From Ignavibacteriota bacterium (GTDB lineage: Bacteria > Bacteroidota > Ignavibacteria > Tepidaquicellales > OLB5): a stretch of DNA of 64,000 bases. The stretch covers positions 1 through 64,000 of the forward strand of contig RPQH01000010.1 of assembly GCA_003820375.1 (NCBI GenBank). The letters are read 5' to 3'. Below the pieces are notes generated by a model. It was not told the origin of the DNA and ran no database searches. It was given only the letters and a program-made list of their open reading frames with translations. Position 1 is the first letter of the stretch, and every line of letters begins with the position of its first letter. Positions 8,086-17,039 of this stretch are shown one piece after another. A program made the translations under genes and the position numbers.

Positions 8086-9146
8086 TGCAAGCTCCTTCAT
8101 ATACTAAAGCTAACAAACCTTTAAGCGGAATAGCAAAAGTTTTCATTTTGCTCATTCCGCTTTTGATTATAACTGTATTTGCTACTTTTTTTACAGGTAT
8201 TTTTATTACACTTTTGATTTGCCTGCTTATTGCTTTAATTCTAAATCCTGCAGTTGACTACCTGGAATCACTTGGCATAAACCGGACTCTTTCCATCTTA
8301 ATAATATTTTTATTAATTGGAATTTTTGTTTATTCAATTCTTTCAATATTCTTACCCAGTATTTCAGGACAGATAGATTCACTAAAGATAGCGTATAAAG
8401 AACTGGAAGTATCGGATAAAGTAAGAGACTGGGAACGCTGGCTTGAAAAAAATGTACCTTACCTGAAACGAGGTGATGTTGCTAAAGAAATAGAAAACTC
8501 ATTTAAAGGTTCTTATACTAAGCTTCAGGACCTGCTTTCAAGTATTGTTTCGTTAGTTCTTTTGATTATCATTATACCGTTTATAACATTTTTTATTTTA
8601 AAAGACAGAAAAGCAATTAAGAACGGTTTTATCAGTCTTGTGCCAAACCGGTATTTTGAAATGACTGTGAATATTGTTGATAAGATTGAAAAGCAATTAA
8701 GTATTTACGTAAGAGGATGGATATTCGATGCATTTTTTGTAGGCACTCTCAGTATAACAGGTTTATCAATATTGGGGATAAATAATGCTTTTCTGATTGG
8801 AAGTGTTGCCGGATTAGGACATCTTATTCCGTATGCCGGACCGGTCATTGGTGCTGTTCCTGCAATTTTAATTTCTGTTATTCAGTTTGGTGATGCTTCT
8901 ATGGTGATACCAATAATTATTATGTTTACAATAATATATTTGCTCGACAGCTCTGCAGCTCAGCCATTTATTTTTTCAAAAAGTGCTGACATGAATCCTA
9001 TTACTGTAATTGCTGTTTTATTGGTTGGAAATGAATTGCTCGGAGCTTTCGGAGCATTGATAGCAATACCTGTTGCCACAATATTAAAAGTAAGCGCCCG
9101 TGAAACAATTAACGGTTTCAGAAACTTCAAACTAGGTTATTACTAA
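8085..9146 (+). CDS. AI-2E family transporter (PerM/TqsA-like)
   Basis: This 353-residue inner-membrane protein has about eight predicted membrane helices: a pair at residues 18-52, one near 64-86, a cluster near 155-175, and a C-terminal set covering 215-335. The soluble segment between helices 3 and 4 is the usual PerM feature. The C-terminal [18 protein letters not shown] and [10 protein letters not shown] segments are diagnostic. Members of the family export small molecules such as autoinducer-2 or act in sodium/proton exchange; the substrate here cannot be read from the sequence. The start overlaps the recX stop codon by one base, so translation is probably coupled. Confidence 0.9.
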   Translation: MQAPSYTKANKPLSGIAKVFILLIPLLIITVFATFFTGIFITLLICLLIALILNPAVDYLESLGINRTLSILIIFLLIGIFVYSILSIFLPSISGQIDSLKIAYKELEVSDKVRDWERWLEKNVPYLKRGDVAKEIENSFKGSYTKLQDLLSSIVSLVLLIIIIPFITFFILKDRKAIKNGFISLVPNRYFEMTVNIVDKIEKQLSIYVRGWIFDAFFVGTLSITGLSILGINNAFLIGSVAGLGHLIPYAGPVIGAVPAILISVIQFGDASMVIPIIIMFTIIYLLDSSAAQPFIFSKSADMNPITVIAVLLVGNELLGAFGALIAIPVATILKVSARETINGFRNFKLGYY

Positions 9147-9159
9147 ACAAATAAAAGCC

Positions 9160-9621
9160 ATGAGAAAAACATTTAAAGAATTCAGGGAATTTGCCGTAAA
9201 AGGTAATATGATAGACCTTGCAATCGGTATAATTATCGGTGCAGCCTTTTCGGGAATTGTAAACTCCCTTGTTAACGATATAATCATGCCGCCTATCGGT
9301 TTAATATTAGGCAAGGTTGATTTCACAAATCTTTTCTTTACACTTTCAGGACCTCATTTCAATACACTTGCTGAAGCAAAAGCAGGCGGAGCTGTAACAT
9401 TAAATTACGGTATTTTTATAAATACTATTATAAGTTTTCTTATCGTAGCGTTTGCAGTCTTTATGCTTGTTAAACAAATCAACAGGATAAGGCGTGCACT
9501 TGAACATCAGGAAGAAAAAGCACCAACCACAAAGCCGTGTCCTTATTGCAAATCATTAATAAATATTGAAGCCGTAAGATGTCCTCAATGCACATCTGAA
9601 GTAGTTCCGGCGAAAGCATAG
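9160..9621 (+). CDS. mscL: large-conductance mechanosensitive channel with C-terminal zinc ribbon
   Basis: The protein has 153 residues. It is the pentameric inner-membrane safety valve that opens under hypo-osmotic stress. The N-terminal [20 protein letters not shown] and the TM1 segment [20 protein letters not shown] match MscL; the periplasmic loop spans about 50-83 and TM2 is at 85-105. Instead of the usual cytoplasmic helical bundle ending, the C-terminus carries a small zinc ribbon with C127, C130, C141 and C144 (CPYC and CPQC). The gene lies 13 bp after the AI-2E transporter gene. Confidence 0.95.
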   Translation: MRKTFKEFREFAVKGNMIDLAIGIIIGAAFSGIVNSLVNDIIMPPIGLILGKVDFTNLFFTLSGPHFNTLAEAKAGGAVTLNYGIFINTIISFLIVAFAVFMLVKQINRIRRALEHQEEKAPTTKPCPYCKSLINIEAVRCPQCTSEVVPAKA

Positions 9622-9639
9622 TTTATAAAGTTAATAATT

Positions 9640-9733
9640 TTAATAAGGTTTGTAAGGTTTTCACACTTTATGAACCTTATAAACTTTATAAACTTTATAA
9701 ACTTTATAAACTTTATAAACTTTATAAACTTTG
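9640..9733. repeat. 9-bp tandem repeat (TTTATAAAC)n with an inverted partial arm
   Basis: Bases 9674-9733 hold about six copies of TTTATAAAC. The preceding 30 bp (AATAAGGTTTGTAAGGTTTTC) are an imperfect inverted counterpart, so the unit could fold as a hairpin. The unit is nearly the same as the arms of the large element at 52497-52670 and of the tail of the repeat at about 36462-36495. Downstream, TATATTTG at 9760-9767 fits the -7 element of Bacteroidetes-type promoters, but I see no well-spaced -33 element. Confidence 0.8.
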
Positions 9734-9800
9734 ATTTAGATATTTTGATATTTGTTTGCTATATTTGTTGATAATGTTTTTTGAGAATTATTAAATAAAT

Positions 9801-10406
9801 ATGATTATTAAATTAAGTAAAAGTTATCCCTGCATTCACGGCTTGCCTGTTATACATTCTGTAGATACAGACCTGTTTGATATTACTTATTATATGAACT
9901 GCATGGGATGTACATTCTGCAATGACCAGTGCTGTTCATACGGTGCTGATATAGATATGCTAAATGTGAACAGGCTCATGGCACATAAAGACGAACTTGA
10001 AAAATTCACCGGCATTAGATCAAGCAATTGGTTTTATAAAAATAAACGCATGTGGGATTACGAATATCCCGGTCATGAGTACACCCGTACCACAAAGAAA
10101 GGTAAAGGATGTATTTTTCTAAACCGCAAAAGCAGGGGATGCATGATTCACAGCTTTGCACTTGAAAAAGGTATAGATTATCATGAGCTAAAACCATTCT
10201 TCTGCACAATATTTCCGGCAACGTATAACGATGGAGCACTTGTTACTCCTGAAGAAATAGACGAGAAATCACTGGCATGTTTAGGTGACGGACCGACTTT
10301 ATACCGCGGTGCAAGAGATGAAATAAAATATTATTTCGGAGAAGAAATTGTTAAGGAGATTGATGAAATAGAGAAAGAACATTACCTGCAAAAAAAATCA
10401 GCGTAA
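9801..10406 (+). CDS. YkgJ-type cysteine cluster protein (putative metal-binding)
   Basis: This 201-residue protein has the cysteine pattern of the YkgJ/CxxCxxCC family: C34, C37, C40, C44 and C45 in CMGCTFCNDQCC, then C104 (GCIFLN), C114 (GCMIH), C135 in KPFFCTIFP and C160. The KPFFCTIFP element corresponds to the RPxxCRxFP motif of that family. These cysteines probably bind zinc or an iron-sulfur cluster; the function of the family is not settled. It has no signal peptide and is probably cytoplasmic. It stands alone, with a tandem repeat and a strong terminator immediately downstream. Confidence 0.75.
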   Translation: MIIKLSKSYPCIHGLPVIHSVDTDLFDITYYMNCMGCTFCNDQCCSYGADIDMLNVNRLMAHKDELEKFTGIRSSNWFYKNKRMWDYEYPGHEYTRTTKKGKGCIFLNRKSRGCMIHSFALEKGIDYHELKPFFCTIFPATYNDGALVTPEEIDEKSLACLGDGPTLYRGARDEIKYYFGEEIVKEIDEIEKEHYLQKKSA

Positions 10407-10525
10407 GAGTGCGTAGAGTGCGTAGAGTGTGGTGAGTGTGTTGAGTGTGGTGAGTGTGGTGAGTGTGGTGTGTGTGGTGAGTGTGGTGAGTGTGGTGAGT
10501 GTATAGAGTGTGCTGAGTGTTTAAA
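10407..10525. repeat. 9-bp tandem repeat (GTGTGGTGA)n
   Basis: About a dozen imperfect units of GTGTGGTGA / GAGTGCGTA follow the stop codon of the cysteine-cluster gene directly. The array is strand-asymmetric (G and T on the plus strand). On the other strand it reads as a histidine-threonine repeat, which makes a false reading frame. Confidence 0.9.
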
Positions 10526-10532
10526 GTAATAT

Positions 10533-10599
10533 AACAGGCCGCTGGACGAGTATAAAATGGAAGAACATTATCAATACTCATCCCGCGGCCTGTTTTTTT
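10533..10599 (+). terminator. rho-independent terminator with long stem
   Basis: A 21-bp stem with two mismatches pairs 10533-10553 (AACAGGCCGC...) with 10574-10594 (...GCGGCCTGTT) and is followed by a run of seven or eight Ts. It would end transcription of the cysteine-cluster gene. Confidence 0.85.
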
Positions 10600-11042
10600 A
10601 GAGTGTTTACAAATGTTTTAACTTATCCAATTTATTAATAACTGATGCCGGATTAGTGGTTTTATCATAAATCTTAATTTACTGCTTACCGGATTTTCCC
10701 TAGATATATTTCCCGCTATTTTAAAGAGTTTGTATCCGCAATTTTTCTTCATCATTCCAAAAGCAGATATTAATATTATCTGACTTCAAATCTCCGTAAT
10801 TACAAGTAAAAGTGTAATAAATATTATGAATAACAGGTAAACAGCTAATATTTTTTTGTTATCAGATTTCCGGATTTTCATAATTATTCTTATTTAACTG
10901 TGTTTCAAATTTGACATAAATATACGTGAAAAGTTTAATAAAATAATATTTAAACATTAATAAATTTCTGATTTAAACTATTTTCAGAATTATATTGTTA
11001 ATCAATTAGCTATTAATATTTGAAATATCAATTAATAAAGCC
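10600..11042. other. AT-rich spacer, possible tiny minus-strand reading frames
   Basis: No clear gene is seen. On the minus strand, 10881-10786 encodes a 31-residue peptide with a basic start and one hydrophobic helix (MKIRKSDNKK then ILAVYLLFIIFITLLLVIT). After it, 10755-10618 encodes a 45-residue peptide (MMKKNCGYKLF...). Neither has a convincing ribosome site, so they may be chance. The last 130 bp are extremely AT-rich and probably hold the promoter of the trehalose operon. Confidence 0.4.
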
Positions 11043-12290
11043 GTGAGCAAAAGAAATCAAAGAAGGGCAGAGTTTTACGGAGCAGCAGAGGCAAAAGGAT
11101 ATTACGGACTTGATAAAACAGGAATATTTGGTAAAAAAGATAATGTCAGGAAATTCTGGGAAGACATTTCTATAAAGCTTCTCATTCGTCCATATATTGA
11201 GAATCTAATGTCTGTAAATCAAAAGATACGTATACTTGATATGGGTTCAGGAAGCGGTGAGGGCTTTGACCTGTTAACACACATCCCTTCCAACAGCAAG
11301 TCAATATATAATGAATATGTTCTTCTCCCGCCGCAAATAGATGAATATGTCGGAATAGATATTAATTTGGATGCTATAGAACAGGGAAAGAATAACTTTA
11401 AAGATTTTAAAGGAGTGTCATTCGAATATGGTGACCTGGAAGAGGGAATAGATAAAAGGTTACTTCAGAAAAATGCATTTGATGTTTACATTTCAACGTA
11501 CGGGTCGTTATCATTTTTAAACCCGGATGATTTTAAACAGCTTGCATGCCAGGTATTTTCACATGCAAAGAACGGTTCACTGTTCATATTTGATGTTCAT
11601 GGAAAATACTGTCCTGCATGGCCTGTATATTGGAATGAAAAGCTTTCAATGCAGCCGTACACAATGAGTTATTTAAATCCTTCCAGGGAAGCACCCCAAT
11701 CAGATACTGAATATTTTAATATATGTTACTGGACGGTAAAAGATCTGAAGTTTTATTTGGAAAGAGCGGCTGAACTGGCTAATGTAAAAATTAATATTTT
11801 ATCTTTCACCGATAGAAGCATATTTGTCGGCAGGCATATTGATACGGGAATGTTCAGTACAAAGGCACTCCCGATTAGATTTCTTATAAACAGAATGCTA
11901 GACCATGATTATACAGGCGGTGTTGAGAGTTTGAAATTAGACCTTTCTCATCTTGATCAGTACAGAGATATAAATCCTGAAGCATGGGAAAGAATAACAG
12001 ATTACCAGAGGCAATGGAACCGGGTTTTAATTCTGCTGGAAGCACTCAGGCACCAGGATGATACGAGGGTAAAAAATTTCCTCGAAAATACTGATATAGA
12101 ACTAATGAGCGAAGAGCTTAAATTTATTACCTGGCTTTACAGAAATTCCGACCGTTTCCCGGTTGTTGATTTCTGGTCTAATGTTATTGGGCCTCAGATT
12201 GCAGTTATATTGAGAAATATTGAGATGTCATATATTGAGGGTGTTGGATGCGGACATGGTTTGGTTGGTATGATTGAGATTATAAAGTAG
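11043..12290 (+). CDS. class I SAM-dependent methyltransferase, substrate unknown
   Basis: This 415-residue protein starts with GTG. Residues 63-73 (RILDMGSGSGE) are the SAM-binding motif I of Rossmann-type methyltransferases, an acidic motif II is in EYVGIDINLDA, and a post-motif region follows at FDVYISTYGSL. The C-terminal 200 residues are not a recognised domain. It lies 52 bp upstream of the trehalose-phosphate synthase/phosphatase gene in the same direction, with no terminator between, so it may modify a trehalose-related product or a neighbour's substrate. That link is inference from position only. A sugar, lipid or small metabolite methyltransferase are all possible. Confidence 0.8.
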   Translation: MSKRNQRRAEFYGAAEAKGYYGLDKTGIFGKKDNVRKFWEDISIKLLIRPYIENLMSVNQKIRILDMGSGSGEGFDLLTHIPSNSKSIYNEYVLLPPQIDEYVGIDINLDAIEQGKNNFKDFKGVSFEYGDLEEGIDKRLLQKNAFDVYISTYGSLSFLNPDDFKQLACQVFSHAKNGSLFIFDVHGKYCPAWPVYWNEKLSMQPYTMSYLNPSREAPQSDTEYFNICYWTVKDLKFYLERAAELANVKINILSFTDRSIFVGRHIDTGMFSTKALPIRFLINRMLDHDYTGGVESLKLDLSHLDQYRDINPEAWERITDYQRQWNRVLILLEALRHQDDTRVKNFLENTDIELMSEELKFITWLYRNSDRFPVVDFWSNVIGPQIAVILRNIEMSYIEGVGCGHGLVGMIEIIK

Positions 12291-12342
12291 AATTTTAGAA
12301 AATTTAATTGCAATTTCAATTAAATCCGAAAGCTAATCATCA

Positions 12343-14541
12343 ATGAGATTAATCATTATATCTAACCGGCTTCCTGTAACTGTTGAAAAAAAAGATAAAG
12401 ATTTTATTCTGAAGGAAAGTGTAGGCGGTCTTGTTTCAGGCATTAGTGCTTATTTAACCTCACTGAAAAACACATCCGACAAGCATGCAGAATATATCTG
12501 GTTCGGATGGCCGGGTATTTCCATAAATAAAGATGAACAGGCAAAGCTTAAAGAAAAAGGGAAAGAATTAAATATTCACCCGATTTTTCTTAAAGAAAAT
12601 GTAATGGAAAAGTTTTACCTTGGTTTCTGCAATAAAACTATCTGGCCTTTATTCCATTACTTTCCCGTTTATACTGTTTATGATGAAGAGTATTGGGATA
12701 ATTATAAATTTGTAAACGAGAAGTTTTGCGAGGAAGTTGTAAGTTTTGTTCAACCTGATGATATTATTTGGGTACACGATTATCATCTAATGCTTCTCCC
12801 ACAATTACTGAGAAAAAAACTGCCTGATGCGAATATCGGCTTTTTCCTTCATATACCATTCCCTTCTTATGAAATATTCAGGATGCTGCCTGTTCTTTGG
12901 AGAAAAGAGCTTGTTGAAGGTTTGCTTGGTGCTGACCTGATAGGATTTCATACACATGATTATACGAAATATTTTATTAACGCTGTTATAAGAGTATTGG
13001 GATATGAAGCAAGCTTTGGTAATATATTAACCCCGGACAGATTAGTAAGGGCAGATACTTTCCCGATGGGGATTGATTATGAGTCATTTGCAAAAGCGGT
13101 TGAATCCGTTGAAGCCAAAAACGAGAAAAACGAACTTGTGAAAAAATTTCACGATTCGAAAATTGTATTATCAATTGACAGGCTGGATTATACTAAGGGA
13201 ATTCTAAACAGGCTGAAGGGCTATGAAGTATTTCTGAAAAATAATCCGCAATGGCACCGTAAAGTTACAATGCTTATTATTGTTGTCCCGTCAAGAATTG
13301 GAGTTGACAGCTACAGCCAGATGAAAAGGTCAATTGATGAAAAAATTGGCAGTATTAATGGCAGCTACGGAAATATTTACTGGACACCTATAATTTACCA
13401 GTATCAGTACGTTCCGTTTTTACCCCTATCAGGTATATATAGTGTAAGTGATATAGCGTTAATAACACCGCTGAGAGACGGAATGAACCTTATAGCTAAG
13501 GAATACATGGCATGCCGTACAGATAAAACAGGTGTGTTAATTTTAAGTGAAATGGCAGGGGCAGCAAAAGAGCTGGGTGAAGCAGTTATTATCAATCCGA
13601 ATAATACAGAAGAAATAGCTGCTGCAATAAAGGATGCACTTGAAATGCCGGTCGAAGAACAGGTTAGAAGAAATAAAACAATGCAATGGAGATTAAAAAG
13701 ATATAATGTTATAAGGTGGGCAGACTATTTTTTAAAGGCATTGCATAAAGTTAAAGACACACAGGAAAGCTTTCAGGCAAAGCTGCTTGACAACGATGAA
13801 CAAAACGAAATCGCAGATAAATTCAAGAGCTCGGATAAAAAGATTGTTTTTCTCGATTATGACGGAACGCTTGTTCCATTTGCAAAAATCCCGGAAGCTG
13901 CGAAACCGGTAAGTGAATTAACCGATATGCTCTCAAAATTATCACGCTGTGAGAATACCACAGTTGTAATTATAAGCGGAAGAGATAAGGAAACTCTAGA
14001 GGAATGGCTTGGTGCTTGTGATACTGCTTTTGCCGCTGAGCATGGTGTGTGGGTAAAAGAAAAAGACCGTGATTGGAAAACGATGGCAAATTTTAATACG
14101 GACTGGAAGTCATTGGTTTTTCCTATTATGGAACTATATACTGACCTACTTCCCGGCTCTTTTATTGAAGAAAAAAGATATTCTCTCGTATGGCACTACC
14201 GTAATGCAGATATAGACCAGGCAAATCTTAAAGCTAAGGAACTTCTCGATGATTTAGTCAATTTCACAAATAATATGAATTTGCAGGTATTACAGGGAAG
14301 CAAAGTCATAGAAGTAAAAAACATTGGAATTAATAAAGGAACAATTGTTACTTATTTCCTTCGTAAAAAACAGTATGATTTTATTATGGGAATTGGGGAT
14401 GACTGGACTGATGAAGATATGTTTAAAGCATTACCGGAAAATGCTTATTCTATTAAGGTCGGCTTAACCGCTTCCCATGCAAAATATAATTTACCCGATT
14501 ATAATTCTGTTAGAAAGTTGATTGGAGATATAACAAAATGA
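12343..14541 (+). CDS. bifunctional trehalose-6-phosphate synthase/phosphatase (OtsA-OtsB fusion)
   Basis: This 732-residue cytoplasmic enzyme makes trehalose from a nucleotide-glucose and glucose-6-phosphate in two steps. Residues 1 to about 470 are a GT20 synthase, with ISNRLP near the start, the VHDYHLMLLPQLLR and LHIPFP segments, DRLDYTKGI and LRDGMNLIAKEY. Residues from about 495 are a HAD-type trehalose phosphatase with the nucleophile motif D505-Y-D507-G-T509, IISGRDK and GDDWTDEDMF. The fused order synthase-phosphatase also occurs in other bacteria and in eukaryotes. Its stop codon overlaps the next start by four bases, so the DUF5752 gene is translationally coupled. Osmotic or desiccation protection is the usual role. 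Confidence 0.96.
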   Translation: MRLIIISNRLPVTVEKKDKDFILKESVGGLVSGISAYLTSLKNTSDKHAEYIWFGWPGISINKDEQAKLKEKGKELNIHPIFLKENVMEKFYLGFCNKTIWPLFHYFPVYTVYDEEYWDNYKFVNEKFCEEVVSFVQPDDIIWVHDYHLMLLPQLLRKKLPDANIGFFLHIPFPSYEIFRMLPVLWRKELVEGLLGADLIGFHTHDYTKYFINAVIRVLGYEASFGNILTPDRLVRADTFPMGIDYESFAKAVESVEAKNEKNELVKKFHDSKIVLSIDRLDYTKGILNRLKGYEVFLKNNPQWHRKVTMLIIVVPSRIGVDSYSQMKRSIDEKIGSINGSYGNIYWTPIIYQYQYVPFLPLSGIYSVSDIALITPLRDGMNLIAKEYMACRTDKTGVLILSEMAGAAKELGEAVIINPNNTEEIAAAIKDALEMPVEEQVRRNKTMQWRLKRYNVIRWADYFLKALHKVKDTQESFQAKLLDNDEQNEIADKFKSSDKKIVFLDYDGTLVPFAKIPEAAKPVSELTDMLSKLSRCENTTVVIISGRDKETLEEWLGACDTAFAAEHGVWVKEKDRDWKTMANFNTDWKSLVFPIMELYTDLLPGSFIEEKRYSLVWHYRNADIDQANLKAKELLDDLVNFTNNMNLQVLQGSKVIEVKNIGINKGTIVTYFLRKKQYDFIMGIGDDWTDEDMFKALPENAYSIKVGLTASHAKYNLPDYNSVRKLIGDITK

Positions 14542-15191
14542 GTAAGCCATTTCATTTTTATACCGAGTACAATCTTCCTCTTTTGCTTGGTATTAAATCA
14601 AGTAATATCCGTAACCTTCTTGAAAATATCAGGACAGTTCCGGATGCATCAATTTATTATCATACACACAGGTTTCTTCAGCAGCATCATTTCCTTGTTC
14701 CTGAACCGCCAAACGATTTTGCATATTGGATAAGAAATGTTTTAAATCTTACCGAACTTGGAGAAGCAACAGCCAGTATTAATATTGCATCATTAAATAA
14801 TATTAATGATGTAAGACAAAAGCTGATTAAAACAATAGAAGATTACAGCAGTAAAGATTCTTCCCAGGCTAATTGTGTAAAAGGTACAGAATTCCAGTTC
14901 ATGTCTTGTAAAACTTTTTGTCTTCCTCTTGATTGTCATGCAAAAGATTTGAATGAGTTTGCTGAACAACTGGAAAGTATCAGTATTAATACTTTTTATT
15001 ATCATATTTTCGAAACACAGTTACGATTAGGTAAAAACAAAAATGATTTTGCCGACTGGTTTGAAACCCTGGGGTATCATGAGCTTGCTAAAAGAGTCTC
15101 ATCACTTGACCCGTACACAACTACTTTGAATGGTCTGAGAGAGGATATTTTAACTTTAATAAAAACTTATGGATCAAAATCAATTAAATGA
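14538..15191 (+). CDS. DUF5752 family protein
   Basis: This 217-residue protein matches my memory of the DUF5752 family, through PFHFYTEYNLPLLLGIKSSN, YYHTHRFLQQHHFLVPEPP and DFAYWIRNVL at residues 3-75. The C-terminal half has a second similar segment (NTFYYHIFETQLRL ... NDFADWFETLGYHELA), so it looks like an internal duplication. It has no catalytic motif that I can name. It sits between OtsAB (4-bp overlap) and TreT (23-bp overlap), so a role in trehalose or glycosyltransferase control is plausible but unproven. The two histidine-rich YYHTHRF/YYHIFET elements are probably the functional core. Confidence 0.75.
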   Translation: MSKPFHFYTEYNLPLLLGIKSSNIRNLLENIRTVPDASIYYHTHRFLQQHHFLVPEPPNDFAYWIRNVLNLTELGEATASINIASLNNINDVRQKLIKTIEDYSSKDSSQANCVKGTEFQFMSCKTFCLPLDCHAKDLNEFAEQLESISINTFYYHIFETQLRLGKNKNDFADWFETLGYHELAKRVSSLDPYTTTLNGLREDILTLIKTYGSKSIK

Positions 15192-16395
15192 TTATATACC
15201 GATAGTAGGTTTGAGTGTAGTTCACGACCTGCAGGTAATAGCAGAAAAGCTGAATGGAAAAACAATAATAAATGTTAATTCAACTGCTGTCGGCGGGGGA
15301 GTTGCTGAAATTTTAACACGTATGATTCCATTGCTTAATCAGCTTGGTGTTAATGCAAAATGGGATGTCATAAAAGGAAATGAACGATTTTTCAACATTA
15401 CAAAAAATTTTCATAATGCTTTGCATGGGGTTAAGGTTGATTTTTCTCAGGACGATTTTGATTTCTTTGTTCATGTTAACCGTGAGAATATGAAGATAAT
15501 GAATTTTGATGCTGATATCTTTCTCATACATGACCCGCAGCCGGTTGTTCTAATTGAAATGAAAAAAGTACTTGGAAAACACTGGGCTTGGAGATGCCAT
15601 ATTGATTTTACCAATCCCCAGATGGACCTGATGGAATTCTTGAACCAGTTTATAGAACAATATGAGTACGCAGTTTTTTCTGCTCCGGCATTTTCAAGAA
15701 AACTTAGCATACCGCAAGCTTTAATTGCTCCGTCTATTGACCCGTTTAGTGATAAAAATAAAGAGCTGCCGAAGGAACAAATTAATTCAATTGTTGAAGG
15801 TTACGGTATTGATCTCTCACGTCCCATAGTAACACAAATATCAAGATTTGATTATTTAAAAGACCCTGTTGGTGTGGTTAAAGTATATAAGCTTGTCAAG
15901 CCTTACATTGATTGCCAGCTTGTTCTTGCAGGCGGCGGGGCAACAGATGACCCGGAGGGAATGAAAGTTTTGGAAGATGTAAGAGAAGCCGCTGGTAATG
16001 ACCCTGATATTCATATTTTATTTTTACCGCCATCAAGTGATGTTGAGATAAACGCACTTCAGAGAGCATCTACAGTGATACTGCAAAAATCATTGAAGGA
16101 AGGTTTTGGACTTACTGTTGCCGAAGCTTTATGGAAAGAAAAACCCGTTATTGCAGGCGCAGTTGGCGGAATACCGTTACAGATTAAACACCAGTATTCG
16201 GGTATATTAAGCTATTCTATTGAAGGAACCGCATATTATTTAAAACAGCTTTTGCATGAACCGGAGTATTCAAGAGAGCTTGGTATAAACGGTAAACAGC
16301 ATATAAAGGAAAATTTTCTTATCACACGGCATATAAGAGATTATATGCTTTTGTTTTTATCATTGATGAATAAAGAGGATATTATTTATTTGTAA
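15169..16395 (+). CDS. treT: TreT-like trehalose synthase (GT4 glycosyltransferase)
   Basis: This 408-residue protein has the sequence layout of TreT, which joins a nucleotide-glucose directly to glucose to give trehalose in one step. The N-terminal segment INVNSTAVGGGVAEIL and IHDPQPVVLI, the acceptor-side HIDFTNP motif, and the C-terminal GT4 signature KEGFGLTVAEALWKEKPVI with the catalytic EGFGLTVAE are visible. VTQISRFDYLKDP and LVLAGGGATDDPEG are also typical. It overlaps the DUF5752 gene by 23 bp. Having both OtsAB and TreT in one operon gives two independent trehalose routes, with different acceptors (glucose-6-phosphate and glucose). TreT can run in reverse, so it may also be used to break trehalose down. 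Confidence 0.87.
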   Translation: MDQNQLNDYIPIVGLSVVHDLQVIAEKLNGKTIINVNSTAVGGGVAEILTRMIPLLNQLGVNAKWDVIKGNERFFNITKNFHNALHGVKVDFSQDDFDFFVHVNRENMKIMNFDADIFLIHDPQPVVLIEMKKVLGKHWAWRCHIDFTNPQMDLMEFLNQFIEQYEYAVFSAPAFSRKLSIPQALIAPSIDPFSDKNKELPKEQINSIVEGYGIDLSRPIVTQISRFDYLKDPVGVVKVYKLVKPYIDCQLVLAGGGATDDPEGMKVLEDVREAAGNDPDIHILFLPPSSDVEINALQRASTVILQKSLKEGFGLTVAEALWKEKPVIAGAVGGIPLQIKHQYSGILSYSIEGTAYYLKQLLHEPEYSRELGINGKQHIKENFLITRHIRDYMLLFLSLMNKEDIIYL

Positions 16396-16406
16396 TTTCC
16401 GTTTTC

Positions 16407-16492
16407 TTACTCATCCTATGACTAAACAAAATAAGTACTAATAAGTTGTAAAGATAACACAAGTCAAATAAATTAAGTCATAGGATGAGTAA
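16407..16492. terminator. 17-bp inverted repeat between convergent genes
   Basis: TTACTCATCCTATGACT at 16407-16423 and its exact reverse complement at 16476-16492 enclose 52 bp. The pair lies between the treT stop and the stop of the convergent minus-strand gene. The long loop and short flanking T/A runs make it an untypical terminator; it may be another inverted-repeat element of the window. Confidence 0.5.
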
Positions 16493-16513
16493 AAAGAGCA
16501 GATAATAACATTG

Positions 16514-16972
16514 CTAATTATATGTCACAGCAATTTCAACTTTTTCACTTTCAAATTGCTTTGCAATCATAATATTCACTTCTTTTTCATCTTTTACCCA
16601 TGCCACAAATCCACCATAATCATTAATGTTTTCCTTTTCCTTTTTTTTGTATCCATTAGATTCTATTCTCAAAGCAAAGTCATATAAAATATTATTCCAT
16701 ATATCATTGGATTCAAATGTAACAACGACACCTTCTGAAGTTGTCATATGACCAATGCATTTCGAATTCATTGGGAGAGGTATATCAGATGGATAGTCAA
16801 ACGGCATGCCTTCTATTAACCCCAATTCATTATAATAATTAAATTTGTTTTTCAATGTATCGGATTCGGCGGCAAATAAGTAATGTCCCGATAACATAAG
16901 CATCATAATTATTGATAAGAAATTAAAATTATAGAAGGATGAAGCTAATGCTTTCCTGTTTATTAATATCAT
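16514..16972 (-). CDS. exported protein of a small paralogous family (GMPxDYP)
   Basis: This 152-residue protein begins with a long basic segment and a hydrophobic stretch (FLSIIMMLMLSGHYLFA) that fits a signal peptide with cleavage near AAES; it has no lipobox cysteine. The mature part matches the lipoprotein at 26610-27098 over its full length: GLIEGMPFDYPSDIPLPMNSK, TSEGVVVTFES, ESNGYKKK and GGFVAWVKDEKEVNIMIA have equivalents there. I do not recognise a named domain. The protein is expected in the periplasm. Neighbours are the convergent treT and, 67 bp upstream, the ECF sigma gene on the same strand; no functional link is visible. Confidence 0.75.
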   Translation of the reverse strand: MILINRKALASSFYNFNFLSIIMMLMLSGHYLFAAESDTLKNKFNYYNELGLIEGMPFDYPSDIPLPMNSKCIGHMTTSEGVVVTFESNDIWNNILYDFALRIESNGYKKKEKENINDYGGFVAWVKDEKEVNIMIAKQFESEKVEIAVTYN

Positions 16973-17039
16973 TATATACTATTTCCTCAAACGTATATAA
17001 AAATATTAATAATATCAGTATTATTTAATTTACATTTCC

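Noticed and set aside
10351-10581. Histidine-threonine-rich protein on the minus strand
   Set aside because: It is the reverse translation of the GTGTGGTGA tandem repeat, has no ribosome site and overlaps the cysteine-cluster gene.
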